Origin: Monilinia fructicola
Taxonomy: Eukaryota > Ascomycota > Leotiomycetes > Helotiales > Sclerotiniaceae
DNA length: 64,000 nucleotides
NCBI GenBank assembly: GCA_008692225.1
Contig: VICG01000010.1
Span: 1,302,001-1,366,000, forward strand
Reading direction: 5' to 3'
The notes beneath the pieces are model-generated. The model saw only the letters and a list, made by a program, of their open reading frames with translations. It was not told the origin of the DNA and did not search any database. A program made the translations under genes and the position numbers. Below, piece after piece: positions 14,201 through 28,705 of this stretch; within the stretch, counting starts at the first letter, position 1, and each line of letters begins with the position of its first letter.

Positions 14201-17200
14201 AGCGAAACGATCCCACCGCGATATCACGCACACCGAATACTAAGAACAGCAGACTCCACAACAAAGCGCAGAATTGAGCCACACCTCTGCCGCCAAGGAC
14301 GAACAGCTCTCGCGTTTGGCCCACATCCGAAGCAGTCCACCAAACAATACTCTCAGGTGGCTCGAGCTGCCAATCTGATCACCTGTGGGAGAGCAGTTAT
14401 TCGCGCGAGTGAAGCCCCCTTGAAAATCAAGCCGGGAGTATCGCTGCTATCGGAGCGGCCTCGAGAGGATAATATTATGGCCTACGGTAGAAAGAGCACG
14501 ATCGTACAGGTTGTGGAAATCGGATGTATAACTCTGAGGCGATAGTCAGTCCATACTTGGATTTTGAGATATTGTATGTTAGGAGGCTTATGGTTTCCTT
14601 TTTCAATTTTGTGGGTGAGCTGCTTTTTGGGCTTGGCCCGGACCGAGTTCGTAGATGTGGGAGGGGGAGACTAAGCCCACGATGTGACTATGTGAGAAAG
14701 ATGATTGTGAAAATGTTGTGTCGCCGGAGATGGCGTGGTTTCTTTCGTAGTCATATTCTCCGAGCATTAAAAATCTTCACTTTGATAGCGAAAGGCTTCT
14801 GGGAGGAGAGCAAAAGGCAGTCATGTCGAAATAGAGTGGGATGTGAACGTTGTGTAGACAGTCTGTAATTTTTTCTGCCCAGTCTGATGTTGTGTTAAAT
14901 TGGCTATCACACAGATATCCTTTGACCAATTTACAATATCATATTCTCTTCGATTTGAGATTTCGACCGTTGCGAAGTCTTTGGAAATATTAGCTAACTT
15001 GATGAAGTTATTGCGCTGCAAAAGGAAGATATACATTTGGAGTCATTCGGTGACCGTTGAATGAATAATTTATGTACACACGGATTTTTGGTGCTCGGCA
15101 TAGCGAACGATGCAAACTACCTTTGTCTGTATTCGGAGAGTATATGAGGAGACTGACTGCACCGTCCCACGCTATTCTCAGAATCTCGCATCGCGAAATA
15201 TACAAGGACACCCATAAGAAGTGGGAAAGAAGAACATGACCGGACGCACTCAGAAAGGTATGCTCGGGCATCTAGAGAGAATTATTTAAATCTATTTTCA
15301 GATATAAACTCTCTAGCTCGAGTGAAAGTAACAGACAGACATGTGTTGATCTGAGATGTATTTGATATGACCATACACGATGTATATCCAACAGACCACT
15401 ATCTGTGTATATTTCAAAAGACCGAGATTGCAATCAAAATCAATTGAGATTATGGTGATAAAATTGCTGTATTCAAATGACCTCTGTTCAGCAAGCGTAC
15501 TGCTTTCCAAAAAGCAAAGTTCCTCTACACCAATCCTGCTCACAGACCCCCCTAGAGTATTCCAAGCCTATCCTTCCTTTGAGACTGTGAGAGCAATGTG
15601 TCCTCGTAGACCGATATCTGGGATTGCATATTACCCAGCCCCTGGAGAAAAAACGACCAATCGCGTTGACAACCGCTATCTAATTTCTTTTCCAATCTAT
15701 GAATGTCATGGAAGACATTGCGATTTTATGAGACAATATTTTTTATCGAAATATCGAGTTGAGGAGCCCACGGCGAAGCTGCTGCCAGGCCGAGGACTAG
15801 TCCGATTCGATGACAGATCCTCAGTTTGCTCGACGTATGAAATGCAGTTAGTAAGAGCATACTAGTATGACGAGTAAAGTCCACAACGATAGGAAAGCAA
15901 TGGAGAATAGGCCATAACTAACCATATCCCCGAAAACACGCATGAACCTCTAAGCGAGCGAGTGACTGCGAACCAGAATTTTATATAACCCCGCTATACT
16001 CTTCGTTCCCTGGCGGTCCTAAATCTAATCGCCGCGGAAACATCCTCCGATCAGCCTTACTACGTGGTTCGCTCAGGTAGTCCAGTTGAGTGTAGAGTAG
16101 CTCACCACTAGCTCTAGTCAGTGCCTCACAGAACTCAAATCTCGACTATCTCCATATGCGTGAATGCCTAAACACATGAGAACTTCCTTCTCCCCACAGA
16201 GACGTTTCGAACGACATAACCCAAATTGGTGCCTTTATGTCGCTCAGATAAAGAGTCCAATGACCCACCTCTATCTCCTCGCAAGCCTCATGCCTACTAC
16301 CCCGTATTATAGACATTTGATCATAGATCCGCGATACTCAGCTCGACAACTCGGTACATCGCGATACGCTACGCTGATTCTCGCCCTTCATAAACAACTG
16401 CGCTATCTGTCGTAACAAAGACTTCAGATACTCTCCCAATTCCACCACACGTGACCCTTGACCACTACGTCGCCCACACACACAATCTTATAAGCCACGA
16501 TCCTAAGCGTCCCGCGCTGCATTGGCGCCTACATGCAACCAAAGAATGTCGTCTTTGCTTGTATGCAAGGGATGAGCGAGGGGAATGTTAACATGCAAAA
16601 AAGGCTGGACATGTGTCTAGAAAACGGGTAAGGGGTCGGTCGTATGGCATTCGTACGCAAGAAAGAACCGCTTGATAATCCGCGAGTCCCTGTCTTCTGG
16701 AAAGCCCTTACGGACGGTCACCGGCGAAGCAAGAACGATGTTAATGCCTGGTCCAGCCCCATTGAAAGCCACGCTCTCGTGGTAAGCCCATTCCCCTCAA
16801 ACCTTAAACTTCGTTCGCGAATCAGCATCGCTCCAACCAACATCGGCAAAAATCACGCTTGCCCTTTGATTCATTAATCCTCGTGAGCTGCATGGAGTAG
16901 TTCCACAGCCTCTGTAAATAACAATAACCTCCACACACAATATCTTTCGTCCAACCTCATTCCTTTGATTAACACTCCCTTGAATCCGTTCGTCCTCCTT
17001 CTATACGTCCCACACTAAACCCACACAGGCGAGGCACGGAGCCGAACACGCGAGAGAATAAGGATAATGGAAAACAGCTAATAGGCATCCGATGCGATTA
17101 TTCGCAGGACTATATTCTGACTAAATGTAGGCAGCACTAGCCAAGACAATACGAAGAGACCCACCACCGGGCAATCTCTTAACGTTAATCTTAACCAACG

Positions 17201-20200
17201 CTGGCTCAATGCGGCCCAGCAATCAATACCCCAGAACGCTTATCGAATCATAGAATAGCTTTCCGTATCTACCGCGCGCATAAATACAGAATTCATACCG
17301 GGCTGGCAAATACGTCTACACTGATCACTCACCTCTAAGTCGAACCAACGACTATGTATTTGTAAAACACACGCCATCGGTGCGAACGCATAACACAAGC
17401 CCACGCATGGTCGAGATCAACTGCACCTTCCTTCCTGGCGCGGATCGGGCGTGTGGACGATTAGTACAGTCGCACGCAACGAGGCTAGAAATCAGATATG
17501 TACAAGAGGCAAAAGAGAAGGGTCCAACTGGGGAGATTAAGAGTTCGGGTAGATAGCGCGAGAGTTAAGCTTTGGAGCATTACCTAAGAGAGTGCATGTG
17601 CTTCGCCTCGCAGAGTCGGGATAGAACACAGCGTAAGCAAGTAGGGAGGCAACTTTGCGACAATTGTTGCTCCATGTTAGTTCGGCCCCGTGTTCATTAA
17701 CTTGTACGTATTAATTCTGAGTTCCAAAGCCACTTTGTCTTCGAGTGTAGAGTCGGGACCGGCTCATAGAATTGTGAAGGATATGAGAACAGCACATCTT
17801 CGTTCTCGAACCTACCACATCTCGTGATCCAAATCCTCTTGGGCAGTGGCACGGCACATCTTCCCCGCGGTCTGTGCAATTAAACCGATGGTGCGATAAT
17901 GACGAGCCTTGGCACTTAGAGGGGCGCCAATGGCCCGTTCATTAAAAAGCGAGAAGGCATGTTGTAAGCCAACACTTGTATTTTCGAATACCCAATTGTC
18001 ATATGATCACATGTTAGCTATCATATGACATTCGCCAAACCCTTCAAACCGAAAACTGGACATCTGCGCATTCGGATAGTACACTCATCCGGCGACTACC
18101 AACGAGCTGTATACTAGATATGCTAGTTAGGATATATCTGATTTGAACGACATCGCCTCCTGGCGTTGCCTTGAACTATATATATCGTCCTAATCGCACC
18201 TGCAATATTAGTCCCTTATTGTTCCACGTGATCTAGATACTAGCGATCGGACTCGTCCTAAGAATGGATACTCTCTTAGAGTTTTTTATTCTGAAGCTCA
18301 GTCGAAAGTATTTACAACAGCGAATTTGACTCCTATCGAAAGTTTATGTACTATATAAATAAAACAAGAAGAGCATATACTTTGTCTGAGAGAGAGATAC
18401 AAAGCCACATACACATCACAGAAGAATCACTTTCCCGTGAACCGTTATCCTCCACATGAACGATATCTACCATCCAAGTAATTATCCCACGCATGCGGCA
18501 GATAACCGCACTTTTTAGAATCGTCAACCGCGGTGAATCTAGCTGCAATTACGGAGTAATGTCGAGTCTTCACAATAGTGCCGCGAACGCCAGAGAGGCC
18601 CAAGCATATAAAACACAATCATACCCAATGGACGAGTACATAGAAGATACACACAGTACTTCCATGTAAAAGTTTATTAGGCAGACAAGCAAAAATGTGT
18701 AAAAGATTTATACATGAACGGGATGAGGTCATACAATATAGTTCTCTAAGTGAGAATTATAGCAACAACAAGTTTGGGAAATACCACAAGAGCGAGAAAA
18801 GTGAATAGTGAAGGTTAGCAAAACGTGTTGCCCCCATTCGTGAGAGAGCAAAAGAAACTCGATATTATATTGTGAGAGGTTTTCTACTGCCTAGTAGAGA
18901 ACGTATCTAAGATACGGTCTTTGGCTGCCGCACCCAAGAGAATTTCCATCCACTCGAGTATCGATTTTCGGTCTCCGACGTAGTCCGTACGTAACCTGCG
19001 ATCGTAGAGTCTCTGTCCACAGAGCAAGAAGCCGCAGAGGAAAACGTGTCGGTACACTGGTTGACGAAGAAGTTTCTAACAGCGAGGCCAGTAATCACAT
19101 GTCGATCTTTTAGACCGTAGCCAGTTATGTTACGTTTCTCGGACAACTGGTTCTAGCTAAAGCTTTGCAAACATGACACCCAAAATGGGATTTCAAGCTA
19201 CCGTGTTCCGACTAATATAACGAGCACCAAGTATGCTGGAGACAATCACACTCATCTTTCGATAATGAGATGACCTAATAAAGATCCGATTAACGAGTAT
19301 CACGTCAAGTTGGGCTTTAATGGGAGCTCTTCTATATACGCGCTTTGGCAACAAGGGTGTTATTGCAAGAAAAAAAGCACAACACAAGAGAATTCGCGCT
19401 TCCTTATGACTGTACTACTAACTTATGAATGAGGGGGTCTTATTACCCTTCTCCACCACACAAAGTCGTACGAAGTCGACTCTGATTGTATTCGATTATA
19501 GCCCCCTTGACATTATAAAAAATTACCCCGAGAACGCCATTTGGCAGTTTAAGTCCGACACGCGATACAGAATTACCATTGGGCTTTACACCGATCCAAA
19601 AGCTGAGAGGCCGTTAAACAGTAACTCAATAATTATCATAATCCTTGCTACCCATTCTCAAACACTATTCGTCCACAAAGTCAGCTTGGTCTCTTTCATC
19701 AGAATATTGAATCCACCCTTGGGAGTAAAATAATCTATAAAAAACTCCCATAAAGCAGTCATTCCGCCGATTGGTTGCCGCAAGGTTCATTACACCTGAT
19801 GGTATTGGTTCCCTACACAGTGGGCATGATGGCATCTTTTTACGTGTCTGGATAGATAAGCCACATCAACCAGATTTGTTGAGCATTAAGCAGCACTCGG
19901 ATTTGAGCTTTAGTGAGGAGGCTGGTGACATCAGGACCTACTCTACAGGTTAGTACGACTACTCCTGTAAAAGATCTTTTGTTCCATATGTCTACACCGG
20001 TTGAGGGTAAGTGGGAAGCTCAAATTAGGCTTCAGGTATTAGGAAGACGGGGTTGATATACTTGGATACCTGCGAAAAAAAAGATGATTCACTTAAACTG
20101 AATTCGTGCAGGCGCCACCCCAGGATTAATGTTTCCCGTACGCGCAGTGTGAATCGATCGCAATCCGATGTGAAAAAATATTTGGCGATATGATTCCCAT

Positions 20201-23200
20201 GCTCCAATTCAGATATGACGCAGAGCAGATATGCGATGAGCGGGTTTGGTCGTCCTGTTGTGGGAATCGAGATATTGGCCTTTGGGCACCGCGATCTGTG
20301 TAGAGGGACTTTTTGGTTGTTGAAGGGCAAATATATGAAAGGAAGAGAGTGTACAAGATAATTGTGTTGGGGAAGACATATGATAGTGCTGCTATGTAGA
20401 AAATTTCTGCGAATTGGGTCATGTTTGGTACAGGGTTGACCAAAGAATGGTCATGGTATTACTTGCAGTCTAATCGAAGAATATTGCCATACGAAAATAT
20501 ACAATAATACCAATCAAAAAAGACAGCATAACATCCAAGAATCAACACAGGGGTCAGAGTATTTCGCCATTGTTTGCCACAATTCAAGAATACATCCATA
20601 CCCTCGTATCGAGGGCGTGCAGAAGATGAGCGCATACTTGTTACGCGACAATCACGGCCTTGGGCCGCTGTCACAGGCGCCCATACAAGGAGAGAGCACA
20701 GAGGCCTATTCATGTTATACCCCACACTTTCCATTTCGAACTTGTTACACGGAGATCGAACCAAAACTACGCCCTCGAATTTGCGCTGTCGCTTACACAT
20801 TTCTGCCACACACGTATAATTTGACAAACTCACTCACTAGAGTCAATCCAATATCACTAAGAGCTGTCACCATGTCGTGCATCTCGACACATACAGGTTC
20901 CTTAGGGTGGATTTGCATATCTCTATCGAGTAATCTCGCTAACTGCACCTCGTCCCGCGCCCCAGGATTGTGAGCCGGTAAAAATATCAAGACACTCCAG
21001 AACTTGGGATTTCGGTAGCTGCATAGAAATATACCATGCGAGCCTGCTAGGGGTGCTTTTTGAAGGCTCGGAATTTCGCTCATAAAGGTCCGCGTATATT
21101 ATGTCGTAAGATACAGAGAAAATCAACGTTCGCTATCTACCTCCACGGCAGCACGTCTATTCAGCTACACAGCGCACACTATGAGTTTACATTAGAACGG
21201 AAAAGAAGACAAGTTCACATTAACCCCTTGAAATTGAAAATCTTCAACGAAAGTATGCGCAAAACCTAAAGACCTCTACGCAGAAAACGCAGGTCACGAG
21301 AATTCGAAGAGATATACTCAGATCTGAGATCTTACTAATCTAGAATAGCATGAATCTGTTGACCAGAACGAAAAGTTCACGTAAGTAAGCGTAGTAATGG
21401 AAAAGCGCCTGGCCTGCAGCGTTAACATCTGCACGATAACACCGAACGCTCAATAGGGTTGAACACTATGATCAGAACGCGTAGTTAAGCCATATGAATC
21501 CAACGTTAATCGGGTCAGTTGTTAAATAACGCTATGTTTGGATTGATATCAATATACTCGATATCCCTTACCTCACTCCTCGGGTACATCGACTTCTGGG
21601 CGCGCAAGATCCTAAGTCTGCGAAAAACTACTTATTCGCTGATTGTCCTTCTGCCGCCGGTGTCGTCAAGACGGAACAAAGACGAGCTACGACCAAAGAT
21701 ACCACGGTACCGAAATCAGAGACGAAATTATATTCTACATTCGCCCCATTGAGATGTCAAGTAGAGGAGTCAATATCTGTTACTAGGCGGTGCCCGAGGG
21801 CGAAGGGGTCGCTCAATCTCTTTAGATGTTAAGGGATAGTTGCGGGGGTACTGAAAGACTACGATGTAACCGCAAATTTGTTGAAAGACAGTATAATTGG
21901 TAAATTAAACAAAAGGATGATGAAGTTAATTTGTCATGAAAAACGTATGCAAAGGAGATGTACTTTTTTCTATTGCAATCTATGAATATTCAGATAAGTC
22001 AATTAGGACACTTAACATGCACACTAATAGCCAGTCATTGAGATGCTAGCATCATGAGCACGTGCGCAAATTATGTCTGTTGGCAGATTCTCAAACTAAT
22101 CGCGGGATGACGCTGAAGGTGCTTCAAATAATTATCAAAGATCGCGCGCATCTCCAACGTATGCCTGATCGGAAGTTCCTTTCACCCAAGTTATGTATAT
22201 ATTCCTGCGGATTTCGTGCTCGTACACTTCCTCAAGAGTTGGGCAAGAATAATGTCTGGCTGCTTTTGATCTTATGAAGTGACCACGAGACTTGAGACCT
22301 TTTTCTCGGCGAGCGAGCCCGTGGGTGGTCTCAGCCCATTATGATTGTAAAGTTGAGAGTGATGAGGACGAGAAAAGAGAGAGAGAAGAAAGGTATTCGA
22401 TAGCGACACTCTTATTGAATAGACTATCCGAGAGAGGAGCCTTACGTGGTAAAGCAAAGAGACTGCAGGTACCCATATCCGGGTTAGTATCAGTGCACTG
22501 AAACGTGAGACGCGATCTTCGAGCAGACGGGTAGGGCGGGACCAGAGCTCGGGTTCCAAGATTAAGCACTGGCTCGTCTGTGAAAATAACACATGATTAC
22601 TCGTTCGTATTATGGCGACCGAACCCTGGATGGACGCGTTTCCGCGAGAGCTTGCGACAATTGATGACTGACGCGGCTCTAGGAATAATACAGTGATTGA
22701 AATGGGAGGAGTAGGAAAGAGCAAAACCTGTGTGCGCGTGATTGTAAAAGTCTGTTGCTCAAGTAGGGTCGAAATGGCGAGAGCGCGAGGGACCAGACAA
22801 TTGGATCTTAGGTATGCCAGGCAGCAATATTATTCAGTGTGCAGCTGGCCTACGTAGACTAGGAGCCCTCCTCGACTAATGGCAGCAAGCTAGCAGCGCG
22901 TCATCAAAAGATCGCTATTTATAGCGTAAACAGACACATGATGACGCCGAGGTCGCGGGAACCTACAGAATGGTACGAGAGCGTGATGAAATGCCCAAAC
23001 AATTGAAACGAGAAAGAATTGAGGTATATCTGAGATTCATAAGACTGTTAGCGCTCTCCGGGCCTATTCACACGAGATTCCTAAATTGAACTTTCAACAA
23101 CTTGCGGATCTTAGAGAATGTATCGACGGCAACTGAGCGATAATTAGAGCTACACAAGTGTGTCCTTGAGTTTAGTTAGCTATACGGTCAAAGAACTCAA

Positions 23201-26200
23201 CACAGTACTGGTCGAGATAACCACTTTTGTAATAGTGGGAGGCGTCTTGGTTGAGGTTTCCTTGGCGTTTGGACGGATTGAGAGGATGAAGTCACGACGT
23301 TTTTGCTATCGGGCTTCGCGGTGGCCAGATTTTCACATACCGATATACAATGCTAAGATCCTATTCCCCTTCCACACGTTCGGGGAACCTGATGAAACGC
23401 ACCCGGGTAATCACTTGGCGGTGCAATGGCTTGCCAATCGAGCTCAATATGGGCGGCAAATTGTTCAAATTCATACATGAACTCCAAAAGGTTTATATAT
23501 CGGGCCAAGCTGTTTCAGTAATTAACATCTACTCAAGCACCCTCAAACCATACCAAGGTATGAGAGCTAGTCTCTAGCAAAGAGACAAAGTAAGTGATAT
23601 TGATGTACATTTGTAATACATTGGTCCAAGGAGAACAGAGAAAGATCGAAACTATTCCTAGCACGAATTTCAAAAATTCTCTAAGCGCCGCTTAGTAGAT
23701 CTTTCTTTCTTCCCTTCAAATATCTCAAATTGTAAACTTACCCAGAAAATCAATTTATATGTACCGTCAGTCAAGAAGAGCAGACCAATTACCTTATGGA
23801 TTTTCCCTGGGACAAAGTAGGCTCCGTCATAACGACGAGTGATCAACAAATAAATCCGGAACTGGGATGATAAGATAATATCTCTTGGAGACAATAAGTA
23901 AATCCGAATAAAATTGAGAGAAGCTATAAAACAGACAATAAATAACATTCTACTATGACCCTCTTCTCCTGCACTCGGCGACTCGGATTGCACTAATGAT
24001 TTCAGATATTCCCAGGGTACAGTATCCATCCATCATTCTCCAATCGAAAAGAACGAGGCGAATCAAGCATCAATAAGAAATATGACGAGATCGGTTTTCT
24101 ACAATGATCCACCATCAGAGATAAGATATCCGAACGCTACCGGCTATGAAGTTAGTCCGTCAGTCACAACTAAATAGATTCATTCCACCAGACCACACCC
24201 AGGAAGGCAGTCGAGTCATAATAATCTCATAAAGCACCGAGCTCAATAATCTAAATCTCAGAGGAAAAAATCATTCGAGCGTAGCAAACCGCGCAAGCAG
24301 TCAAGAGTTTGAACACTGATTTAAGCAGGTTCGTAGGATAGGCGAAATGTGATTCCGGCGAGAAGATCGCGATTGCGAGGCATAGGAACAATACCCATCT
24401 CATTTTATCGGAGGGTGGACGATGCGATAAGCGTTCACCTCATAATCAATGTCTAGGGCGGTCAATCGGTAGCTGGGGAGCGTGAAGAATGCGGCAGCGT
24501 ATGGCAAGAGGGCAGGGAGCCGGGAGAGCCACACGCTTCAAGGAATTACTTGTTTGAGTACGTGTCATCTCGCTAAAGAAGGGCGTGGTAGACGAACCAT
24601 AAACAGTGAAATAGATCGGGATTGACAATGGGGCATATACTTTGTCGTTCTGAGAAGCTATGTTGGTATTACGGAGATCCGACGCGAAGAATTGAAATAG
24701 GCTTTGTTCCACCATGCCTATGAAATGAATAGGTTCCGGGTCACAAAATCTGAGCACGACCAGAGGCCAGAATCACATGGATCCCTGATACCTCTCGCAT
24801 ATCTCACTGACGCAATGCGTATTAACAGATCCACACGAATGAGCCGTCCAATGTATCTCTGCAAACAAGGTCTTGCACACGCCACGGCCATCTTCATGAT
24901 AATTGCTTGTTCCGGTGGAATATTCGGCGAATGGAAGCGAGCTTCAGGAAAGGAGGGGAAAGATAGTTTCTGGCCATTGATGTCGCTAATGGGCATGAGC
25001 CGAGAGAGGAGTGAGCTGAGTAGCGACATATTACATGTCCGGGTTAAAGAGAGAACATTGAATTTTAGTCTACTTGGATCAAACATAGTCCAACAATAAA
25101 GCTTGGGCAGCATATTGGGGTCGCCAGATCGGACTCCCGCGCCCATACGGCCTGAGCTATGAAAACGCGCGCGGTCTTCACACGGAGAGCGAAGATGCCA
25201 CTTCCTTCGTGAACGAGTAACGTGCGCGTAATACAACGGTCCTCAAACGATAATATTGGGTCCACAGCAAAGAGACATGTTTGCAAAGAGAGTTGGAGAA
25301 CAAAGGGGCTTGAATATTGGTCTGCTTAATAACTCTACAATGAGATGGTAGCTGCAACGAAACCGGTACACGACCCTACCGATCAACCTTAGTAATCCCT
25401 AATTACGCAGGTGAGTCAAAAATGACGAGTGCTTGTGAAGATGTATGCGTAAGGTGCTTTTCATCATTCTCTTGCTTAAATTTCTGGACGCCTGTTGTCA
25501 CATAGTCTAAGGGGATGGTGACTGCGTATATCGGCTCAATGAAGTAGAACAATACAAGATACTACGCAAGGTTTAATCACGCTAAAGAATTATGTGCTGA
25601 AACCAGTATCCGCGCAATATTGGCGTGTCATCCAAAGATCACGACTCACCGTTGAATATACACAAGTGTCACCGAGAGGACAATCAATAGCAATCTTCCT
25701 GGAGTATGTAAGTGACCACATCATGGATTCATCACATTCTAGCTACTGCGTACCCATACTGAGATAAAGTTGAATGACAAAAATAGTTAGCGCGCCATCT
25801 GAAGCTTGAAATGGGCATTTGGAATTTGGAATGCAGGGAGGATGGGAGATGTCCGGGAGTACGATGCTACTAAATACACTCTCCAAGTATACCCATCCTA
25901 TTATGATACTATACATCAGCAGCATATGGATCAATTGCCCTCGAATATACCATTGGAAGAGGTATTTAAGAGCCGCACCACGTGCATTATGCTGGCCGAG
26001 TACAACATACCCCACTTTCCAAAATCTTCGTACGAACACCCTGCTGTAATATTAATGTCAAGAAGTTTTGACAGTAGAACCCTTCCCTTCCAAATTATCT
26101 CACCGTGTATGAAAGGCCTCAAAATTTCAGCACACTCAGATCGCTTATATTTCGTAATTTGCCGTCGGGCAGCCCGCCATTGCAAAGTGTATTCTTCACC

Positions 26201-27186
26201 ATCCTCGGTGTATGTAATTATACTAGTGAGACATTTTGAGAGCGTCTATATGCCCACTACATAGAATTCTCGACCAGTTAGTAATTGGCTGTTTTTCAAC
26301 GGAAGGGGAGTATAGTCTTTGGTCCTTAGTAACCTGTCCTATCCTCTATCAAGGTTTCATCAACAAGAGTAATACATGCTGAGCTGACTGATATCTTGGC
26401 GCTGCCTGGATTATAACGCCAACTTAGAGGTGACTGTCACAACTAGCACCAGCGGAAGTGTCAAGTTAACTGCCCGTTTCATTTTAACGGGGGCAAAGGA
26501 TCTTGCTGAGTACCTAAGGTCGGGCTCTACCTGTCTGCTTACAGTGTTTGTATTACCTTTACTAAGACACGGAAGGGGCAGTATTAAGCCTTGCTACCTA
26601 ACTTTTGGAACGAAAGGCATCATCTGGAGACTATCGTTGAACCAAAAAAGGCATATGTAAGCATGAAATGTGCTTGTATTCATGGTCAGAGCTAATCTCC
26701 CACGAATGGATAGCCCGTTGAGCCGTTATGGGATCCAGCTTAGGGCTTTCTCAAAGATACGAAATTGTGGCAGTATTGAAATATGAAAAGGGAAGACAAA
26801 GTGCAACATCTTAGTATATGAATCCTTGCTCTCCCCATAGATCTGAACCAATTCAACGGTGCAGACAAAAAAAAAACTGAAGCCTAATATGCGACGATTA
26901 TCATCTAATTCGGATATGATTCATAGATGCAACGCACAATACTATTCGGATAAGAAACCGCGAATCAATAGGGAAATATCATGACAGATGGGTAAATGTA
27001 AAGAAAAAGAGTCAAGACACATGTAAGCGCTACCATTCCATCAAACAACAATTTACCACTGGCTGGTCCTCTCCTAAGAATTTCCCCAAGCTTTCTCGAT
27101 CAGAGATACAGGGATGTATTGCCTGCATTTGCGTTAGCTTCGATTATATCCTCCAAGGGCCCCAGCAGTTTACATTGCCACCTACT
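11261..27186. other. Gene desert, second part
   Basis: Almost 16 kb at roughly 45-48% GC (sampled by eye), with abundant CpG and no recognisable gene. The longest frames are 15380-15865 plus (161 codons), 22272-22724 minus (150), 24718-25236 minus (172) and 25806-26264 plus (152). They are compositionally unremarkable, overlap competing frames and match no family I know; a rough estimate gives about one frame of this length by chance. Simple repeats are nearly absent apart from a poly-A run near 26870. Confidence 0.55.
17997..18030. repeat. Perfect 11-bp inverted repeat
   Basis: TGTCATATGAT at 17997-18007 is matched by its exact reverse complement at 18020-18030, with a 12-base loop. Each arm contains CATATG. 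No gene is close by. It could be a dimer-protein binding site or a chance hairpin. Confidence 0.6.
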
Positions 27187-27564
27187 TTAGAGATCGACGC
27201 GATTTTTCACCCACTCAGTGATACAATACACACATCTTTCATATTCGCAGGACGTGCAGCGTAAAATCAAGGCCGCTGCCAAAGGGCCGTCGCCACAGTT
27301 ACAGCAATACCAAACCTCGTGATGAATGTACTCGGGTTTGCTGGCGGGTTGCCCACCACGTTTTCCGTCATGGTTGTGTTTGCCGTGACTCGAGGGTTTA
27401 TGGTGAGAGTTTCCATGACTAGATCCATGACTAGATCCATGACTAGATCCATGACTAGATCCATGACTAGATTCATGCTTAGCCTGTAGTGACGGTAATA
27501 TGCGTTTCCGATCATGATATGATGCAGTCTTCGGTGGTGGCCGGGAGGCAGGTTGGGAATTCAT
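27187..27564 (-). CDS. Small cysteine-rich zinc-ribbon-like protein with SSHG repeats
   Basis: A 125-residue protein with an ATG start at 27564 and a TAA stop at 27187-27189. The N-terminal half is low-complexity and basic. Residues about 30-50 are a Ser-Ser-His-Gly tetrapeptide repeated about five times, encoded by a perfect 12-bp tandem repeat. The C-terminal part begins WYCCNC and carries three CxxC-type pairs (CCNC, CTSC, CVYC), followed by a TEWVKN tail, a layout expected to bind two zinc ions. Small proteins with a W-x-C-C-x-C ... C-x2-C-x3/4-R-C-x2-C ... W-V pattern are frequent in plant-associated ascomycetes, but I know no function for them. A related copy lies 1.1 kb upstream on the same strand (28706-28873). 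There is no signal peptide, so nuclear or cytosolic action is more likely than secretion. An upstream exon cannot be excluded. Confidence 0.6.
   Translation of the reverse strand: MNSQPASRPPPKTASYHDRKRILPSLQAKHESSHGSSHGSSHGSSHGSSHGNSHHKPSSHGKHNHDGKRGGQPASKPEYIHHEVWYCCNCGDGPLAAALILRCTSCEYERCVYCITEWVKNRVDL
27412..27471. repeat. 12-bp coding minisatellite, five units
   Basis: Five perfect copies of TCCATGACTAGA lie in the minus-strand gene and encode SSHG repeats. The perfect copies suggest a recent expansion and likely length variation between strains; one degenerate copy follows. Confidence 0.9.
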
Positions 27565-28705
27565 TTGAACTGCTCAACGTAATTAAACTGCCGAATGAAA
27601 GGTCGTAGGTGGTAATATAGTTAAGGGAGGTATTGAGAATTTGGGGAGTGGTGATTACTATTTGAATCAAAGAAAGGCCTTGGGGCTTCTTTATATCCTT
27701 AGATGCGCCGAGGATCTCTTGAAATTCAACGCCCTTACAATAAACTTGATGAAAAACCACCGCCCTTCCAAGGCCCAGAAAAAGACCCTCTTCTCTCGCT
27801 GTGAGAGATATTTTCTCGACGCGGTTCGGGCACGATGGACCGCAGGTGGAATCCTCTGAGTTCACCGGGAACATAGATTGATGCCCCATTCCGCCCTTCC
27901 AAGTAGGGCGACTGGGGTGGCTGTGACTGTTGGAAAGACAATGAAGTCCGCAACGGACAGTTCCATCGGGCTTGCGTTGCTCAACAATGTGGCGGAGCAA
28001 GATGAGGATCTTTAGATGGGCCAGTTTTCAGGAATTCGAACGGAATTGACTAGAACTCGCCCTTTTGACTTGGTAATCATGAAGAGAGATGCATCAGAGG
28101 GCGGCCAGCCAGAACTAATGCTATCAAGGCGAACATCTTCGCATCACATAGTGAGTTTCAGTACAAAAATAGAAGGCGAGATGGATTCAGGCTCTATTCA
28201 ATGTGTCTGATAAAGACTGTAAAGCAAGAAAAACTATAGGAATACGAGGAATTCAATATGAACTGTTATTGAGATCGATATCTAACAAGTTGTCACTGAG
28301 GTCATAATAATAGGCACGCTGCAACGGGAGTGATATTGTTTATATGGAGAAATTTGAAAAGCAAAAATTCTAATTTTTGTTCGAATCAATGATGTGAAAT
28401 CTTCAAGGAATGTCTTTACTGTATAAGAATGCGCAAGTTGTTAAATCGATAATCCCATTCCAATGCAAAAATATGCAGCCAACAAACTAAAATGCCATCA
28501 ACCATCCGCGCAGAGATCCCAGTGGGGATCTGCCTCAATTGTTCTCAATGTGTTTATCCGGTATCGAACTCAATTCCCAGGTGCGCCTGATGTGATTCTG
28601 GACGAAAAAAATCAAGATGATCGAGAGACTTTGTGAACTACATTCAACGTTAAATTAAGAAGATCCCAAGAAGATTTTGACATACTCAGCCGTGATGGCG
28701 GGATT
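27565..28705. other. Spacer between the two zinc-protein genes
   Basis: Holds a 162-codon minus frame (27512-28000) and competing frames on both strands (27735-27953 minus, 27641-27859 plus). The minus frames could be upstream exons of the gene at 27187-27564, but I could not find a convincing splice that keeps one frame. No other gene is supported. Confidence 0.35.

Noticed and set aside
15380..15865. 161-codon plus frame with ATG
   Set aside because: No recognisable family, no signal peptide, no supporting context; length compatible with chance.
22272..22724. 150-codon minus frame
   Set aside because: Ser/Leu/Arg-rich with no motif; competing frames on both strands.
24718..25236. 172-codon minus frame
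   Set aside because: No ATG-anchored domain or motif, overlapped by a 131-codon plus frame, and about the length expected once by chance in this desert.
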